From the NCBI RefSeq assembly GCF_020215645.1, contig NZ_CP084058.1, positions 9,734,001 to 9,798,000 on the forward strand: a DNA stretch of 64,000 nucleotides, given 5' to 3'. Positions 1 through 8,219 of this stretch are shown one piece after another. The translations under genes were made by a program, and so were the position numbers. Every line of letters starts with the position of its first letter. Positions within the stretch are counted from its first letter, which is position 1. The notes under the pieces were generated by a model, which saw only the letters and a program-made list of their open reading frames with translations, did no database searches and was not told where the DNA came from. This stretch comes from Nonomuraea gerenzanensis (GTDB lineage Bacteria > Actinomycetota > Actinomycetes > Streptosporangiales > Streptosporangiaceae).

Positions 1-148
1 CCGCGCAGGGCCCGACGGCGAGCAGGTGGCTGATGCCGATGGCGTCGATGCCGAGGCGGTCCATCAGCGCCACCATGCCGTCGGCCGACTGGTCGGGGAT
101 GAGGAAGTCGGGCCACGGGCCGAGGTGGCCGTGCGCGTCGAGGATCAC
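1..148 (-). CDS. Amidohydrolase family protein, N-terminal part (runs off the left edge)
   Basis: Only the first 49 codons are inside the window. The GTG start at 148 overlaps the stop of the upstream gene in a GTGA junction. The N-terminus reads ILDAHGHLGPWPDF, so it carries the HxH metal motif of the amidohydrolase_2 superfamily, followed by a segment (LMDRLGIDAIGIS) that closely matches the complete protein at 3687-4415. It is therefore the catalytic-type partner in the left copy of a duplicated cassette, transcribed after the beta-propeller and the degenerate amidohydrolase. The substrate is unknown and the active site beyond HxH cannot be seen. Confidence 0.8.
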   Translation of the reverse strand, partial: MILDAHGHLGPWPDFLIPDQSADGMVALMDRLGIDAIGISHLLAVGPCA

Positions 149-813
149 AGCAGGCCACCTCCCGACGCGATCAGGGCGATGTCGGCCTCCGGCAGGTCGA
201 GGTGGTCGAGCAGGAAGCGGGGGCCGCAGTCGTCCATGACGGGGGCGCCGGTGCCGAACACCAGCCGCCCGGCCCCGAAGTGCCCGGCCAGCCATTCGAC
301 GCCGCGCTGGGTGTTGACGGTGCCGATCTCCACCCACAGGTTCGGGATGGCGGCCATCAGCTCGCCGATGGCCCGCAGCCGCCGGTAGCCGGGGTTGAGC
401 AGCAGGATGCGCTGCCCGGGCAGCTCCCGCGCGAGCGCGAGCAGCTGTCCGGGCGAGGTCTCGTCGAAGTCGACGGCCACCGTGACACCCAGCTCCGCCA
501 GCCATCGCAGGGTGGTCGGCCCGGTCAGCTCGAAGCGGTGCCTGGCCGGGCAGAGCCTGACCATGGGCACGTCCCAGTGGGGCGCGGGCTCGAACGGATC
601 GGGCAGCAGCACCGGCACCGGGACGAGCCGGGGGTCGTCGAGCCGGAACAGCGCCTCGTTCCCCGCGCGGGCGTCGGAGTAGAGGCTGGGGCTGTGGGTC
701 ACGTAGGCGCGGTCGATGCCCAGCCGCCGCATGTCCGGCCTCGGGTCCTCCGGCAGGTCGTCGAAGGGTACGGGGCCGACCAGGCGGTGGGCGTCCACGA
801 CGGGGTACGGCAT
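145..813 (-). CDS. Amidohydrolase-fold protein with incomplete metal site
   Basis: A 222-residue protein whose ATG start overlaps the stop of the beta-propeller gene (ATGA). It begins PYPVVDAHRLVG, where an active amidohydrolase has HxH; only the first His remains. Near the C-terminus the usual GTD (metal-binding Asp) reads FGTGAP. The rest, including GIDRAYVTHS and the NLWVEIG segment, fits a small TIM-barrel amidohydrolase. It overlaps the next gene, which keeps HxH, so I infer a non-catalytic or specialised partner subunit. A remote homologue in the same relative place lies at 2965-3690. It may still bind metal in another way. Confidence 0.7.
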   Translation of the reverse strand: MPYPVVDAHRLVGPVPFDDLPEDPRPDMRRLGIDRAYVTHSPSLYSDARAGNEALFRLDDPRLVPVPVLLPDPFEPAPHWDVPMVRLCPARHRFELTGPTTLRWLAELGVTVAVDFDETSPGQLLALARELPGQRILLLNPGYRRLRAIGELMAAIPNLWVEIGTVNTQRGVEWLAGHFGAGRLVFGTGAPVMDDCGPRFLLDHLDLPEADIALIASGGGLL

Positions 814-2882
814 CAGCTCTGGGGCGGGGTGACGGTCAGCGGCGGGCAGCCCGGGTCGAGGTCGATCCTGGCCAGGTGCCGGCCGCTCAGGGCCCACGCC
901 TTCCAGGAGCCGGGCTCGAAGTGGAGCTGCGGATTGGTGTACCAGTCGTCACCGAGGCCGGTGGCGAGCTGCGTGGCGTGGTCGCTCAGCTCGTAGGCGT
1001 TGCCCCCGCCGAAGAACGTGCTGACGAACACCCGGCCGCGGTGCACGGTCAGCTCGCCGTACCCGGACAGGGTGCCCTGATGCTTGACCGTCCTGGTGGC
1101 CAGGTCGAGGGCGATCCAGGCGCCGGAGTTGCGCTTGTAGACGCCGTAGAGCAGGCCGCCGTGGACCTTGACGTCCTGGAAGGTGCGGTGGCCGGCGACC
1201 GGGTCCACCTGCCACAGCACGGTACGGGTGCGCAGGTCGAAGGCCGCGATGGAGGCCGAGGCGTGCACCGGCGGGGTGCCGCCGCCGCCGAGCACGTCGC
1301 CGCCGAGGTAGACGACGCCCCTGCGGGCGTCCAGCGACAGGCTCATCAGGCTCTGGCCGGGGATGACGCCCTTGTAGACCTCGATCAGGCCGGTGTCGGG
1401 GTCCACGATCGACAGGGCGCCCTCCAGCTCCGCGCCCAGCGGGGCGGAGGCGACGAGCAGCTTGTCGCGCACCGGGTCGTACTCGATGTCCCAGGGGCGC
1501 TGCTGGCCCTGCCCCAGGTAGCCGAGGCTGCGGACCTCGTCGGTGCGCAGGTCGATGGAGACGATGTTCCCGCTGGGGTAGATGGCGGCGTAGATCTTGT
1601 TCCCCCGGCGCACGAGGTCCTTGGGCTCGCCGGGGACGCGGAAGCGGCGCTGCTCCCCGGTACGCAGGTCGCGCACGTCCATGAAGAAGTGACCGCCGAC
1701 GTAGACGGCGCGGCCGGGCACCAGCAGCATGCTCTGCGGGCGTTCTGCGCCGGCCGGCAGCCCGGCCTCGATCAGGTCGGTGAACTGCGACTGCCCGGTG
1801 CCCAGGTCCAGCGACCACATGCCGCCGCTGCCGGAGAAGCCCACCAGCGTGCCGTCGCCGGTCAGCGCGATGCGCCGGGTCTCGTCGTCCCGCGACGGCG
1901 GCTCGGCGGCCTTGACGGGCGCGCTGTCGCCGGTGCGGTAGCGGTAGACGGTGCCGTCGGGGCGCGAGGTGGCGTAGAGGGTGCCGTCGGCGGCCACGGT
2001 CAGCGCGTCGAAGCTGCTGCCGCCGAGCGGGACGCGCCGGAGGTCGGTGCCGTCCTTGCGCACGTCGATGAGGGTGGGGCCGCTGGTCGCGTACACCCGG
2101 TCGCCGTGCTCGGCGACCACCCCGATGCCGGTCGTGCCCTGGGCCAGCTCGGTGACGGCGCCGGTCGCCCGGTCGATCGCGACGAGCTTGCCCTTGTCGA
2201 GCAGGCCCGCGTAGACGTGCCCGGCGTCGGCGGCCAGGGCCCTGACGTACCGCTCGCCGGCGGCCAGCACGCCGAAGTCGCGCACGGCGCCGGTGGCGGG
2301 GACGTACTCCTTGACCCGGCCGTCGGGGTAGGTGCCCGCGTAGATCGTGCCGTCGGGGGCGGCGGCCAGCGCCCAGATGTAGCCGCCGTTCCTGCCGAAG
2401 GAGGCCAGGTGCGCCACCTCGCCGGTGGCCGGGTCGAAGCGGTAGAGGTCGGGGACGGGGTAGGTGCCGACGTAGATCTTGCCGCCCGACACCGCCGTGG
2501 CCCAGCCGCCCTCCGGCTCCCCGGTGGCCGGCCCGTCGGGCAGCCGCACGCTCCTGAGGACCTTGCGGGTGCTCAGATCGATCTCGGCCAGTACGGGCGG
2601 TTTCTGGCCGCGCGTGACGACGTACGCCTTGCCCTCGTGGACGGCGGCGCCCACGATGGCGCCGGTCATCGAGGCCGGCCCGAACGTCTCCACCCGAGGC
2701 TCGGCGCACGAGGCCGCCTGGCTGGTGACGGCAGCCGTCCGTCCGGGAGTGGCCGCCTGGCTCGGAGCGGCAGCCGTCCGCCCGGAAGCGGCCGCCTGAC
2801 CGGAAGCGGCCTGGGCCGGTGGCACCGGCAGGAGCAGGCCGGCGGTCAGGGCCGCGAGGACTGCGAGGGATCTACGCGGCAC
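813..2882 (-). CDS. Secreted beta-propeller protein (PQQ/YncE-like repeats)
   Basis: A 689-residue exported protein. GTG at 2882 is chosen because GGAGGTG lies about 5 bases upstream and the new N-terminus (VPRRSLAVLAALTAG, then PAQA) is a clean signal peptide. A low-complexity Ala/Gln/Thr/Arg stretch (about residues 27-60) precedes repeats of the type G-x-IY-x-GT-Y and D-x-x-TG, which are blades of a beta-propeller. No catalytic motif is evident. The C-terminal half is clearly paralogous to the protein at 4459-6402 (both contain FDLRTRTV and a final ALxGRxLxRIDL-like strand). It is first in an operon with two amidohydrolase-fold proteins and probably binds or cleaves an extracellular substrate. 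Confidence 0.8.
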   Translation of the reverse strand: MPRRSLAVLAALTAGLLLPVPPAQAASGQAAASGRTAAAPSQAATPGRTAAVTSQAASCAEPRVETFGPASMTGAIVGAAVHEGKAYVVTRGQKPPVLAEIDLSTRKVLRSVRLPDGPATGEPEGGWATAVSGGKIYVGTYPVPDLYRFDPATGEVAHLASFGRNGGYIWALAAAPDGTIYAGTYPDGRVKEYVPATGAVRDFGVLAAGERYVRALAADAGHVYAGLLDKGKLVAIDRATGAVTELAQGTTGIGVVAEHGDRVYATSGPTLIDVRKDGTDLRRVPLGGSSFDALTVAADGTLYATSRPDGTVYRYRTGDSAPVKAAEPPSRDDETRRIALTGDGTLVGFSGSGGMWSLDLGTGQSQFTDLIEAGLPAGAERPQSMLLVPGRAVYVGGHFFMDVRDLRTGEQRRFRVPGEPKDLVRRGNKIYAAIYPSGNIVSIDLRTDEVRSLGYLGQGQQRPWDIEYDPVRDKLLVASAPLGAELEGALSIVDPDTGLIEVYKGVIPGQSLMSLSLDARRGVVYLGGDVLGGGGTPPVHASASIAAFDLRTRTVLWQVDPVAGHRTFQDVKVHGGLLYGVYKRNSGAWIALDLATRTVKHQGTLSGYGELTVHRGRVFVSTFFGGGNAYELSDHATQLATGLGDDWYTNPQLHFEPGSWKAWALSGRHLARIDLDPGCPPLTVTPPQS

Positions 2883-2913
2883 AGCCGCACCTCCACGTGA
2901 GCGTGTTGCCCAA

Positions 2914-2931
2914 TTTTGGCCCAGACCGTAA
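2914..2931. promoter_or_regulatory. Putative operator A of the 18-bp palindrome family
   Basis: TTTTGGCCCAGACCGTAA. The right arm GACCGTAA is identical to that of sites at 11651 and 15090; the left arm is degenerate. It sits in the 82-bp divergent promoter between the propeller gene (start 2882, minus) and the amidohydrolase-fold gene (start 2965, plus), so it could control both copies of the cassette. Confidence 0.6.
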
Positions 2932-2964
2932 TGTGCTGAGCTTGATAAGTCAATGGAGGCGGTT

Positions 2965-3690
2965 GTGACGGCGTTCGACGCGAGCAGGCTGATCGGTGAC
3001 CTCAAGGTGGACCTCGACGTGGACGTCCTGGTCGGCGCCTACCCCGACCGGGACGGCCCGCCGGGCACGCCCCGGGCGGTGCTGGACACGCTGGCCGCGC
3101 ACGGCATCAGGGCGGGCGCGGTCGCGTCGTTGCGGGCCGCGCTGTTCGACGTGCGCTCGGGGAACGACGAGGTGCTGGCGCTGGAGCCGCCCGTGGTTCC
3201 GGTCGGGACCGTGGACCTGCGCGACCCCATCGGCGCCGTGCGGGAGCTCGACCGGCTGGCCGGGCTGGGCGTCAGGGCCGTCAGGCTGTTCCCCGACGAG
3301 CAGGGCGTGGAGGCGGGCTTCCCCTCGGTCCGCCACGTGGCCAGGAAGGCGGCGGAGCTGGGGCTCGTCGTGCTGACCGGGGGTGACGTGCGGCGGTTCT
3401 GGCAGCCGTTCTCCGGCCTGGACGCCACGGTGGTCTTCCTGGACACGCACTTCTACCACCTCGGCGACTTCCTCGTGGTGGCCGCCGACGAGCCCGGCTT
3501 CCACACCTCGACCCGCCTGCTGAACTCGCCCGACGCGCTGGAGACCGTACCGGCCGACCGGCTCCTGTACGGCTCCAGGACACCCCACTACGAGCCGGTC
3601 GTCCCCCTGCTGCGCCTGGCGACCAGCGGGCTGAAGCCGGAGGAGATCGCCGCCGTGGCGGGCGGCAACGCGAGGAGGCTGCTCGGATGA
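2965..3690 (+). CDS. Amidohydrolase-fold protein lacking the HxH motif
   Basis: A 241-residue protein. The GTG at 2965 is preferred over the in-frame ATG at 2953 because GGAGG (2955-2959) is correctly spaced for it and would otherwise lie in the coding sequence. Where HxH is expected it reads VDLDVDVLVG, and the C-terminal GTD becomes YGSRTPHYEP, so the metal site looks lost. VRAVRLFPDEQG and FLDTHFYH match barrel strands of the family. It overlaps the HxH-bearing gene at 3687 by ATGA, repeating the pairing seen on the left (145-813 with 1-148). I infer a pseudo-enzyme subunit; the function is unproven. Confidence 0.7.
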   Translation: MTAFDASRLIGDLKVDLDVDVLVGAYPDRDGPPGTPRAVLDTLAAHGIRAGAVASLRAALFDVRSGNDEVLALEPPVVPVGTVDLRDPIGAVRELDRLAGLGVRAVRLFPDEQGVEAGFPSVRHVARKAAELGLVVLTGGDVRRFWQPFSGLDATVVFLDTHFYHLGDFLVVAADEPGFHTSTRLLNSPDALETVPADRLLYGSRTPHYEPVVPLLRLATSGLKPEEIAAVAGGNARRLLG

Positions 3691-4415
3691 TCATCGACGT
3701 GCACGCGCACTGGGGCCCGTGGTTCTTCACCATGGACGTGGCCGGCGCCAACCTGACCGCCATGGACCGCTTCGGCATCGACCTGTCGATCGTCTCGGCC
3801 ACCGAGGCGGTGATCTACGACGCCCCGGCGGGCAACCGGGCCCTGGCCGCCTGGCTGGCGGGCCAGGACCGCCACCTCGGCTACGTCACCGTCAACCCCC
3901 GCAGGCAGGCCGACGCCGAGCGGGACCTGCGCGCGTACCTGCCCACCGGCAGGTTCGTCGGCGTCAAGCTCCACACCGACTACACCCGGTCGCCCGTCTC
4001 CTCGCCCCAGACCCGCGAGGCGCTGGCCATGGTCGCGGAGGCGGGCGTGCCCGCGCTCGTCCACACGTGGGGCGCCACGGTGCTGGACCTGGCCGAGGTC
4101 TGCCTGGCCACGCCCGGCCTGCGGGTGATCGCCGGGCACATGGGCGCCGACGGCCACGCGCACGCGATCGAGGCGGCCGGCGCCTGCGACCGCCTCTACC
4201 TCGAACCGTGCTACTCCCACGCCCCGGCCGGCCGGATCGCGCAGGTGGCGGCGGCGGTGGACCGCACGCGGCTGCTCTTCGGCACCGACTCGACCCTCAT
4301 CGACCCGGCCTCGGCGTTCGGGGCGGTGGCGGCGGCGGGGCTGGACGCGGAGACGGCCGAGCTGGTCGCGTGGCGGAACGCCGTACGACTTTTCGATCTG
4401 GACATTACGGCCTAG
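3687..4415 (+). CDS. Amidohydrolase family protein (metal site intact)
   Basis: A 242-residue TIM-barrel amidohydrolase_2 family protein. Visible candidate ligands are HAH at residues 6-8 (IIDVHAHWG), VKLHTDY, LVHTWG, IAGHMGADGH and the terminal LFGTDS Asp. The start ATG overlaps the previous stop (ATGA), with GGAGG upstream. No signal peptide, so it is cytoplasmic. Members of this superfamily hydrolyse or decarboxylate small carbonyl compounds; the reaction here is not identifiable. It is co-transcribed with the HxH-less protein and the secreted propeller at 4459. Operator B overlaps its last codons. Confidence 0.8.
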   Translation: MIIDVHAHWGPWFFTMDVAGANLTAMDRFGIDLSIVSATEAVIYDAPAGNRALAAWLAGQDRHLGYVTVNPRRQADAERDLRAYLPTGRFVGVKLHTDYTRSPVSSPQTREALAMVAEAGVPALVHTWGATVLDLAEVCLATPGLRVIAGHMGADGHAHAIEAAGACDRLYLEPCYSHAPAGRIAQVAAAVDRTRLLFGTDSTLIDPASAFGAVAAAGLDAETAELVAWRNAVRLFDLDITA

Positions 4416-4422
4416 TCCGTTA
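4405..4422. promoter_or_regulatory. Putative operator B of the 18-bp palindrome family
   Basis: TTACGGCCTAGTCCGTTA keeps the spacing of the TTACGGTC-N2-GACCGTAA family with three arm mismatches. It overlaps the stop codon of the amidohydrolase gene (4413-4415) and lies 36 bp before the propeller start at 4459, suggesting an internal promoter or a road-block site. Confidence 0.5.
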
Positions 4423-4458
4423 TAGCGTGCGGCCACCCTCACAAGGAGTGACCAGCGA

Positions 4459-6402
4459 ATGATCCCCCGCCGCCGTTTCCTCCACGCCGCAGCCGTCTCC
4501 ACCGCCGCTGTCAGCCTGCCCGCCGTCAGCCTGCCCGCCGCTCCCGCGCTGGCCGCCACCCGCGAGCCGAAGGGCACGATCACCGACCTGGGCCCGGCCA
4601 GCGTGGCCGGCCCGCTGGGCAACGCCGAGTTCGTCGGTGACGTGCTCTACCTGGGCTCCCGGGGCCTGTCACCCAACGTCGTGGGCGCCTACGACCTGGG
4701 CCAGGACAAGGTCACGGCGCACTTCGAGATCCCCACCGGCGTGGGCATCTGGGCGATGTGCAAGGTGGGCACCGACGTCTACGTCGGCACGCACTCCCGC
4801 TCCGACCTCTACCGGATCGACACGCTCACCGGCACCACGACCCGGCTGGCCCAGTACACCGACGACTACATCTGGACCATGGCCGCCTCCCCCGACGGCA
4901 AGGTCTACCTCGGCACCTCCCAGCCCGGGCGCGTGCTGGAGTACGACCCCGCCACCGGCGCCACCCGCGACCTGGGCGAGCCCGCGCCAGGCGAGGCGTA
5001 CGTGCGCAGCATCCAGGCCGACGACACGCACGTCTACGCCGGCGTCGGCACCAACGCCCACCTGGTCGCGATCGACCGGCGGACCGGCGAGAAGCGCGAC
5101 CTGCTGCCCGCGGAGGTGGCCGACCGCGACTGGGTGTCGAGCATGTCGATCAGCGACACGCACGTGGCGGGCGGCATGAACTCGCTGGCGGAGCTGCTCG
5201 TGCTGGAGAAGGCGGATCCGGCCGCCTACCGGGTGGTCAAGGCCACCGCGCCGGGCGAGAAGTACATCGTCTCGGTGCTGATCCACGACGGCTGGGTCTA
5301 CTTCGCCGGCCGCCCCTCCGGCACGTTCTACCGCTACGAGCTCGCGACCGGCACGTACGAGGTGCTCGGGGTGCCCTTCCCGGAGGCGCAGACCGTCCGC
5401 CTCCTGGCGCACGGCGGCCGCGTCTACGGTGTCCAGGAGCCGGGCGTCTTCGTCTACGACCCGGCCACCGGCGACCTGGGCTACCTCAGCCACGTCCAGA
5501 AGGGGTTCAGGGCGGCCCCCGAGGAGCCCATGTCCGTGCACTGCGACGGCGAGCGCGTCTACGTGGGCGGCAAGGGCGGCTGCGACCTGCACGACCTGGC
5601 CACCGGCGAGGTCACCCGGCTGCCCGTCCCCGGTGAGCCGAAGACCATCATGACCGCCGGGACGACCACCTACCTCGGCGTCTACACCCAGGCCGCGCTC
5701 TACTCGCACCGCGCCGGCGACCCCGAGGCCAAGCTGCTCTTCCGCACCGGCCACAATCAGGACCGGCCGAAGGACCTGGTCCACGACCGGCTGACCGGCC
5801 TGATCGTGATGTCCACCCAGCCGGAGCCGGGGCACCAGAACGGCGCGCTCGACGTCTACGACCCGAGGACCGGCCGCGTGGACACCTACCGCCCGGTCGT
5901 CGAACGCCAGACGGTGTTCTCGCTGACCGCCCGGCTGGGCACCGTCTACCTGGGCACCAGCACGCAGGAGGGCCTCGGGGCGCCGCCGGTGACGACCACG
6001 GCCCGGCTGGCGGCGTTCGACCTGCGCACCCGTACGGTGAAGTGGGAGGCCGAGCCGGTGGCGGGCGCCCAGGCCGTCACGAGCCTCAAGCACACCGCGC
6101 TCGCCCTGTACGGGATCACCGACGCGGGCGTGCTGTTCGAGTTCGACCTGCGCACGCGCAAGGTCACGCGCACGCTGAAGGTCTGCGACAGGGGCGGCGA
6201 CCTGGTGCTCGCCGGGCGCTACGGCTACACCAGCGACGAGGACGCCGTCTACGAGCTCGACCTGGTGCGGCTCACCTCGCGCAAGCTCGTGCAGGGGCTG
6301 GCCAGCGACTGGTTCGGAGGCGGCTCCCGGATCAACATCGACCCGTCCCGCAGGGCGCTGTACGCGCTGAAGGGACGCAACCTGATCCGGGTGGCTCTCT
6401 GA
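4459..6402 (+). CDS. Tat-exported beta-propeller protein
   Basis: A 647-residue protein with a twin-arginine signal (IPRRRFLHAAAVSTAAV, cleavage after about ALA). AAGGAG precedes the ATG by about 10 bases. The mature part is a run of about 40-50-residue repeats with xVYxGTxxxxxLYRID and EYDPATGATRDLG motifs, that is YncE/PQQ-like propeller blades, with no recognisable catalytic residues. It is the paralogue of 813-2882, but here the propeller comes last in its cassette rather than first. The Tat signal suggests folding, perhaps metal loading, before export. It ends one base from the convergent lyase gene with no room for a terminator. Confidence 0.8.
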   Translation: MIPRRRFLHAAAVSTAAVSLPAVSLPAAPALAATREPKGTITDLGPASVAGPLGNAEFVGDVLYLGSRGLSPNVVGAYDLGQDKVTAHFEIPTGVGIWAMCKVGTDVYVGTHSRSDLYRIDTLTGTTTRLAQYTDDYIWTMAASPDGKVYLGTSQPGRVLEYDPATGATRDLGEPAPGEAYVRSIQADDTHVYAGVGTNAHLVAIDRRTGEKRDLLPAEVADRDWVSSMSISDTHVAGGMNSLAELLVLEKADPAAYRVVKATAPGEKYIVSVLIHDGWVYFAGRPSGTFYRYELATGTYEVLGVPFPEAQTVRLLAHGGRVYGVQEPGVFVYDPATGDLGYLSHVQKGFRAAPEEPMSVHCDGERVYVGGKGGCDLHDLATGEVTRLPVPGEPKTIMTAGTTTYLGVYTQAALYSHRAGDPEAKLLFRTGHNQDRPKDLVHDRLTGLIVMSTQPEPGHQNGALDVYDPRTGRVDTYRPVVERQTVFSLTARLGTVYLGTSTQEGLGAPPVTTTARLAAFDLRTRTVKWEAEPVAGAQAVTSLKHTALALYGITDAGVLFEFDLRTRKVTRTLKVCDRGGDLVLAGRYGYTSDEDAVYELDLVRLTSRKLVQGLASDWFGGGSRINIDPSRRALYALKGRNLIRVAL

Positions 6403-6403
6403 G

Positions 6404-7297
6404 CTACGCGGCCAGCACCTTGGCGCGCTCGCCGTCCGGCAGCGCGGGCCCGTGGGGGTCGTGGGCGTACTCCTCGGGGACGAGCCCCTCCGCGGCGGCG
6501 AGCCAGGCCATGCGCTGGACGTAACCCTCCATGGGCGCGGTGAACGTGGCCGCCGCCAGCCGGTCCAGGCGCGCGGCGGCCTTCTCGAAGCCACGCAGGT
6601 CCGCGCCCTCGTACGCGCGCAGCACCGCCGCCGTCGTGCCCACCGAGGCGGCGGCGATGCCCACCAGCGCCGCCTGCGCGCCCCACAGCAGCGAGGCGGC
6701 GAACATGCGGTCCTCGCCGGTGATCGCCAGCCGGCCGGCCTCCAGGGTCAGGGCGATCGTCTCCTGGCACGCCATCGCGTCCGACAGCAGCGCCGTCTTG
6801 AGGCCGGCGACCCCGGGCAGGCTGAGGATCCGGCGCAGCGTGGCGGGCGGGCACGGGTTCGTGTAGAGGTCGAAGGCGATCATCGGCAGCCCGGCGGCCG
6901 ACCACACCGCCTCGTGCAGCGCCACCCTGTCGCCGGGCTCGGGGAACACCAGCACCGCGTCGGCGCCCAGCTCCGCGGCCATCCGCGCGTCCTCGACCGC
7001 GCTGGAGGCGCCGCCGCCCCGCGCGCCGCCGACGCCCACGACGACCGGGACGCCCGCGCGGCGGGCGCGGGAGATCACCCCGGCACGCACCTGCGCGGGC
7101 AGCAACGGCCCGCGCCCGGTGTGCGCGAGGACGGCCAGGGCGTCGGCGCCCGAGGCGGCCAGCCGGCGGAAGTACGACTCCGCCACGTCGAGATCCACCT
7201 CGCCGGCCCCGGTCATCGGCGTGAGCGCGGCGGCGGTCAGGCCACCGCGCAGGCGGTCACGCACCCCGGCGGCCCGCGCATCGATCGGCGTGCTCAT
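6404..7297 (-). CDS. Dihydrodipicolinate synthase (DapA/NanA) family lyase
   Basis: 297 residues. The start ATG at 7297 has GAGGGGAGCGAGG directly upstream. Class I aldolase features are visible: LTPMTGAGEVDLDV near the N-terminus, FDLYTNPCPP (Tyr of the Y-x-N-P motif) and VAGLKTALL with the expected Schiff-base Lys. These enzymes cleave or make 2-keto-3-deoxy sugar acids, sialic acid or dihydrodipicolinate; the position last in an ABC sugar-transport cluster argues for a catabolic aldolase rather than lysine biosynthesis. It is separated from the permease gene by about 58 bp and is probably co-transcribed. A distant homologue is at 12907-14022. Confidence 0.8.
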   Translation of the reverse strand: MSTPIDARAAGVRDRLRGGLTAAALTPMTGAGEVDLDVAESYFRRLAASGADALAVLAHTGRGPLLPAQVRAGVISRARRAGVPVVVGVGGARGGGASSAVEDARMAAELGADAVLVFPEPGDRVALHEAVWSAAGLPMIAFDLYTNPCPPATLRRILSLPGVAGLKTALLSDAMACQETIALTLEAGRLAITGEDRMFAASLLWGAQAALVGIAAASVGTTAAVLRAYEGADLRGFEKAAARLDRLAAATFTAPMEGYVQRMAWLAAAEGLVPEEYAHDPHGPALPDGERAKVLAA

Positions 7298-7355
7298 CCT
7301 CGCTCCCCTCACCGGACGTCCCGGGCGACAAGCGTAGGCCGTCCCGCTCAGCCGG

Positions 7356-8219
7356 TCACTTCAGGCCGGTCATCGCGATGCTGTTGACCAGGTAGCGCTG
7401 CAGCAGGAAGAAGACCACCAGGCACGGCACCGCCGAGACCGCCGCGGAGGACATCAGCAGCGACCACTGCATCTCCTCCGTCTTCAGCACCGTGAGCCCG
7501 ACCGTCAGCGTCCGCGTGGCGTCGCTCTGCGAGATCACCAGCGGCCACAGGAAGTCGTTCCAGTGCCACAGGAAGACGAACACGCCGAGGGTGGCCAGGA
7601 TCGGCTTGGTCAGCGGCACCACGATCGTCCAGTAGACGCGCAGCTCCGAGGCCCCGTCCACCTTGGCGGCGTCGAACAGCTCGTCGGGCAGCCCCAGGAT
7701 GAACTGGCGCATCAGGAAGACCGCCTGCGAGTTGGCCAGCGTCGGCACGATCAGGCCCCAGAAGGTGTCCACGCCGTCGAGGTCGGAGATGAGCACGTAC
7801 AGCGGGATGAGCGTGGCCTGGAACGGCACCATCATGGTGGCCAGGAACGTCCACAACATGGCGTCGCGCCCCGGGAAGCGCTTCTTGGCGAACGCGTAGC
7901 CGGCCATCGACGCGGTGAGCAGGATGATCACCACGGAGACGCCCGAGTAGATCAGCGAGTTGAGCGTCCACTCGGCGAACCCCGACGCGCTCAGCACCTG
8001 CGCGATGTTGTCGAGGGTGAGCGAGTCGGGCCACTGCGCCGGCACGGTGGGCGCGTTCCTGGGCGACAGCGCCACGATGACCATCGCGGCGAACGGGCCG
8101 AGCGTCAGCAGCGACATGATCGCGAGCAGCGTGTAGAGCGGCCACCGCCGGCCGTGGCGGCGGGGCCTGGCGGCCTGCCGCTCGCGGACGGCGGCGGGGC
8201 GCGTGGCCGTCAACGTCAT
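7356..8219 (-). CDS. ABC transporter permease, carbohydrate uptake (MalG type)
   Basis: 287 residues with six predicted membrane helices. The first follows a basic N-terminus (RRHGRRWPLYTLLAIMSLL). The EAA loop is recognisable as ELFDAAKVDGASELRVYWTI. It ends with SIAMTGLK, typical of the MalG branch of CUT1 importers. The ATG at 8219 overlaps the stop of the partner permease (ATGA). It forms the membrane pore with 8216-9082 and receives substrate from the binding protein at 9138. No ATPase gene lies nearby, so a shared MsiK-like ATPase encoded elsewhere is probable, as is common in actinomycetes. Confidence 0.92.
   Translation of the reverse strand: MTLTATRPAAVRERQAARPRRHGRRWPLYTLLAIMSLLTLGPFAAMVIVALSPRNAPTVPAQWPDSLTLDNIAQVLSASGFAEWTLNSLIYSGVSVVIILLTASMAGYAFAKKRFPGRDAMLWTFLATMMVPFQATLIPLYVLISDLDGVDTFWGLIVPTLANSQAVFLMRQFILGLPDELFDAAKVDGASELRVYWTIVVPLTKPILATLGVFVFLWHWNDFLWPLVISQSDATRTLTVGLTVLKTEEMQWSLLMSSAAVSAVPCLVVFFLLQRYLVNSIAMTGLK

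Noticed and set aside
876..2900. 674-codon plus-strand frame opposite the left propeller gene
   Set aside because: Low-complexity translation with no domain; the minus strand carries a signal peptide, ribosome site and propeller repeats.
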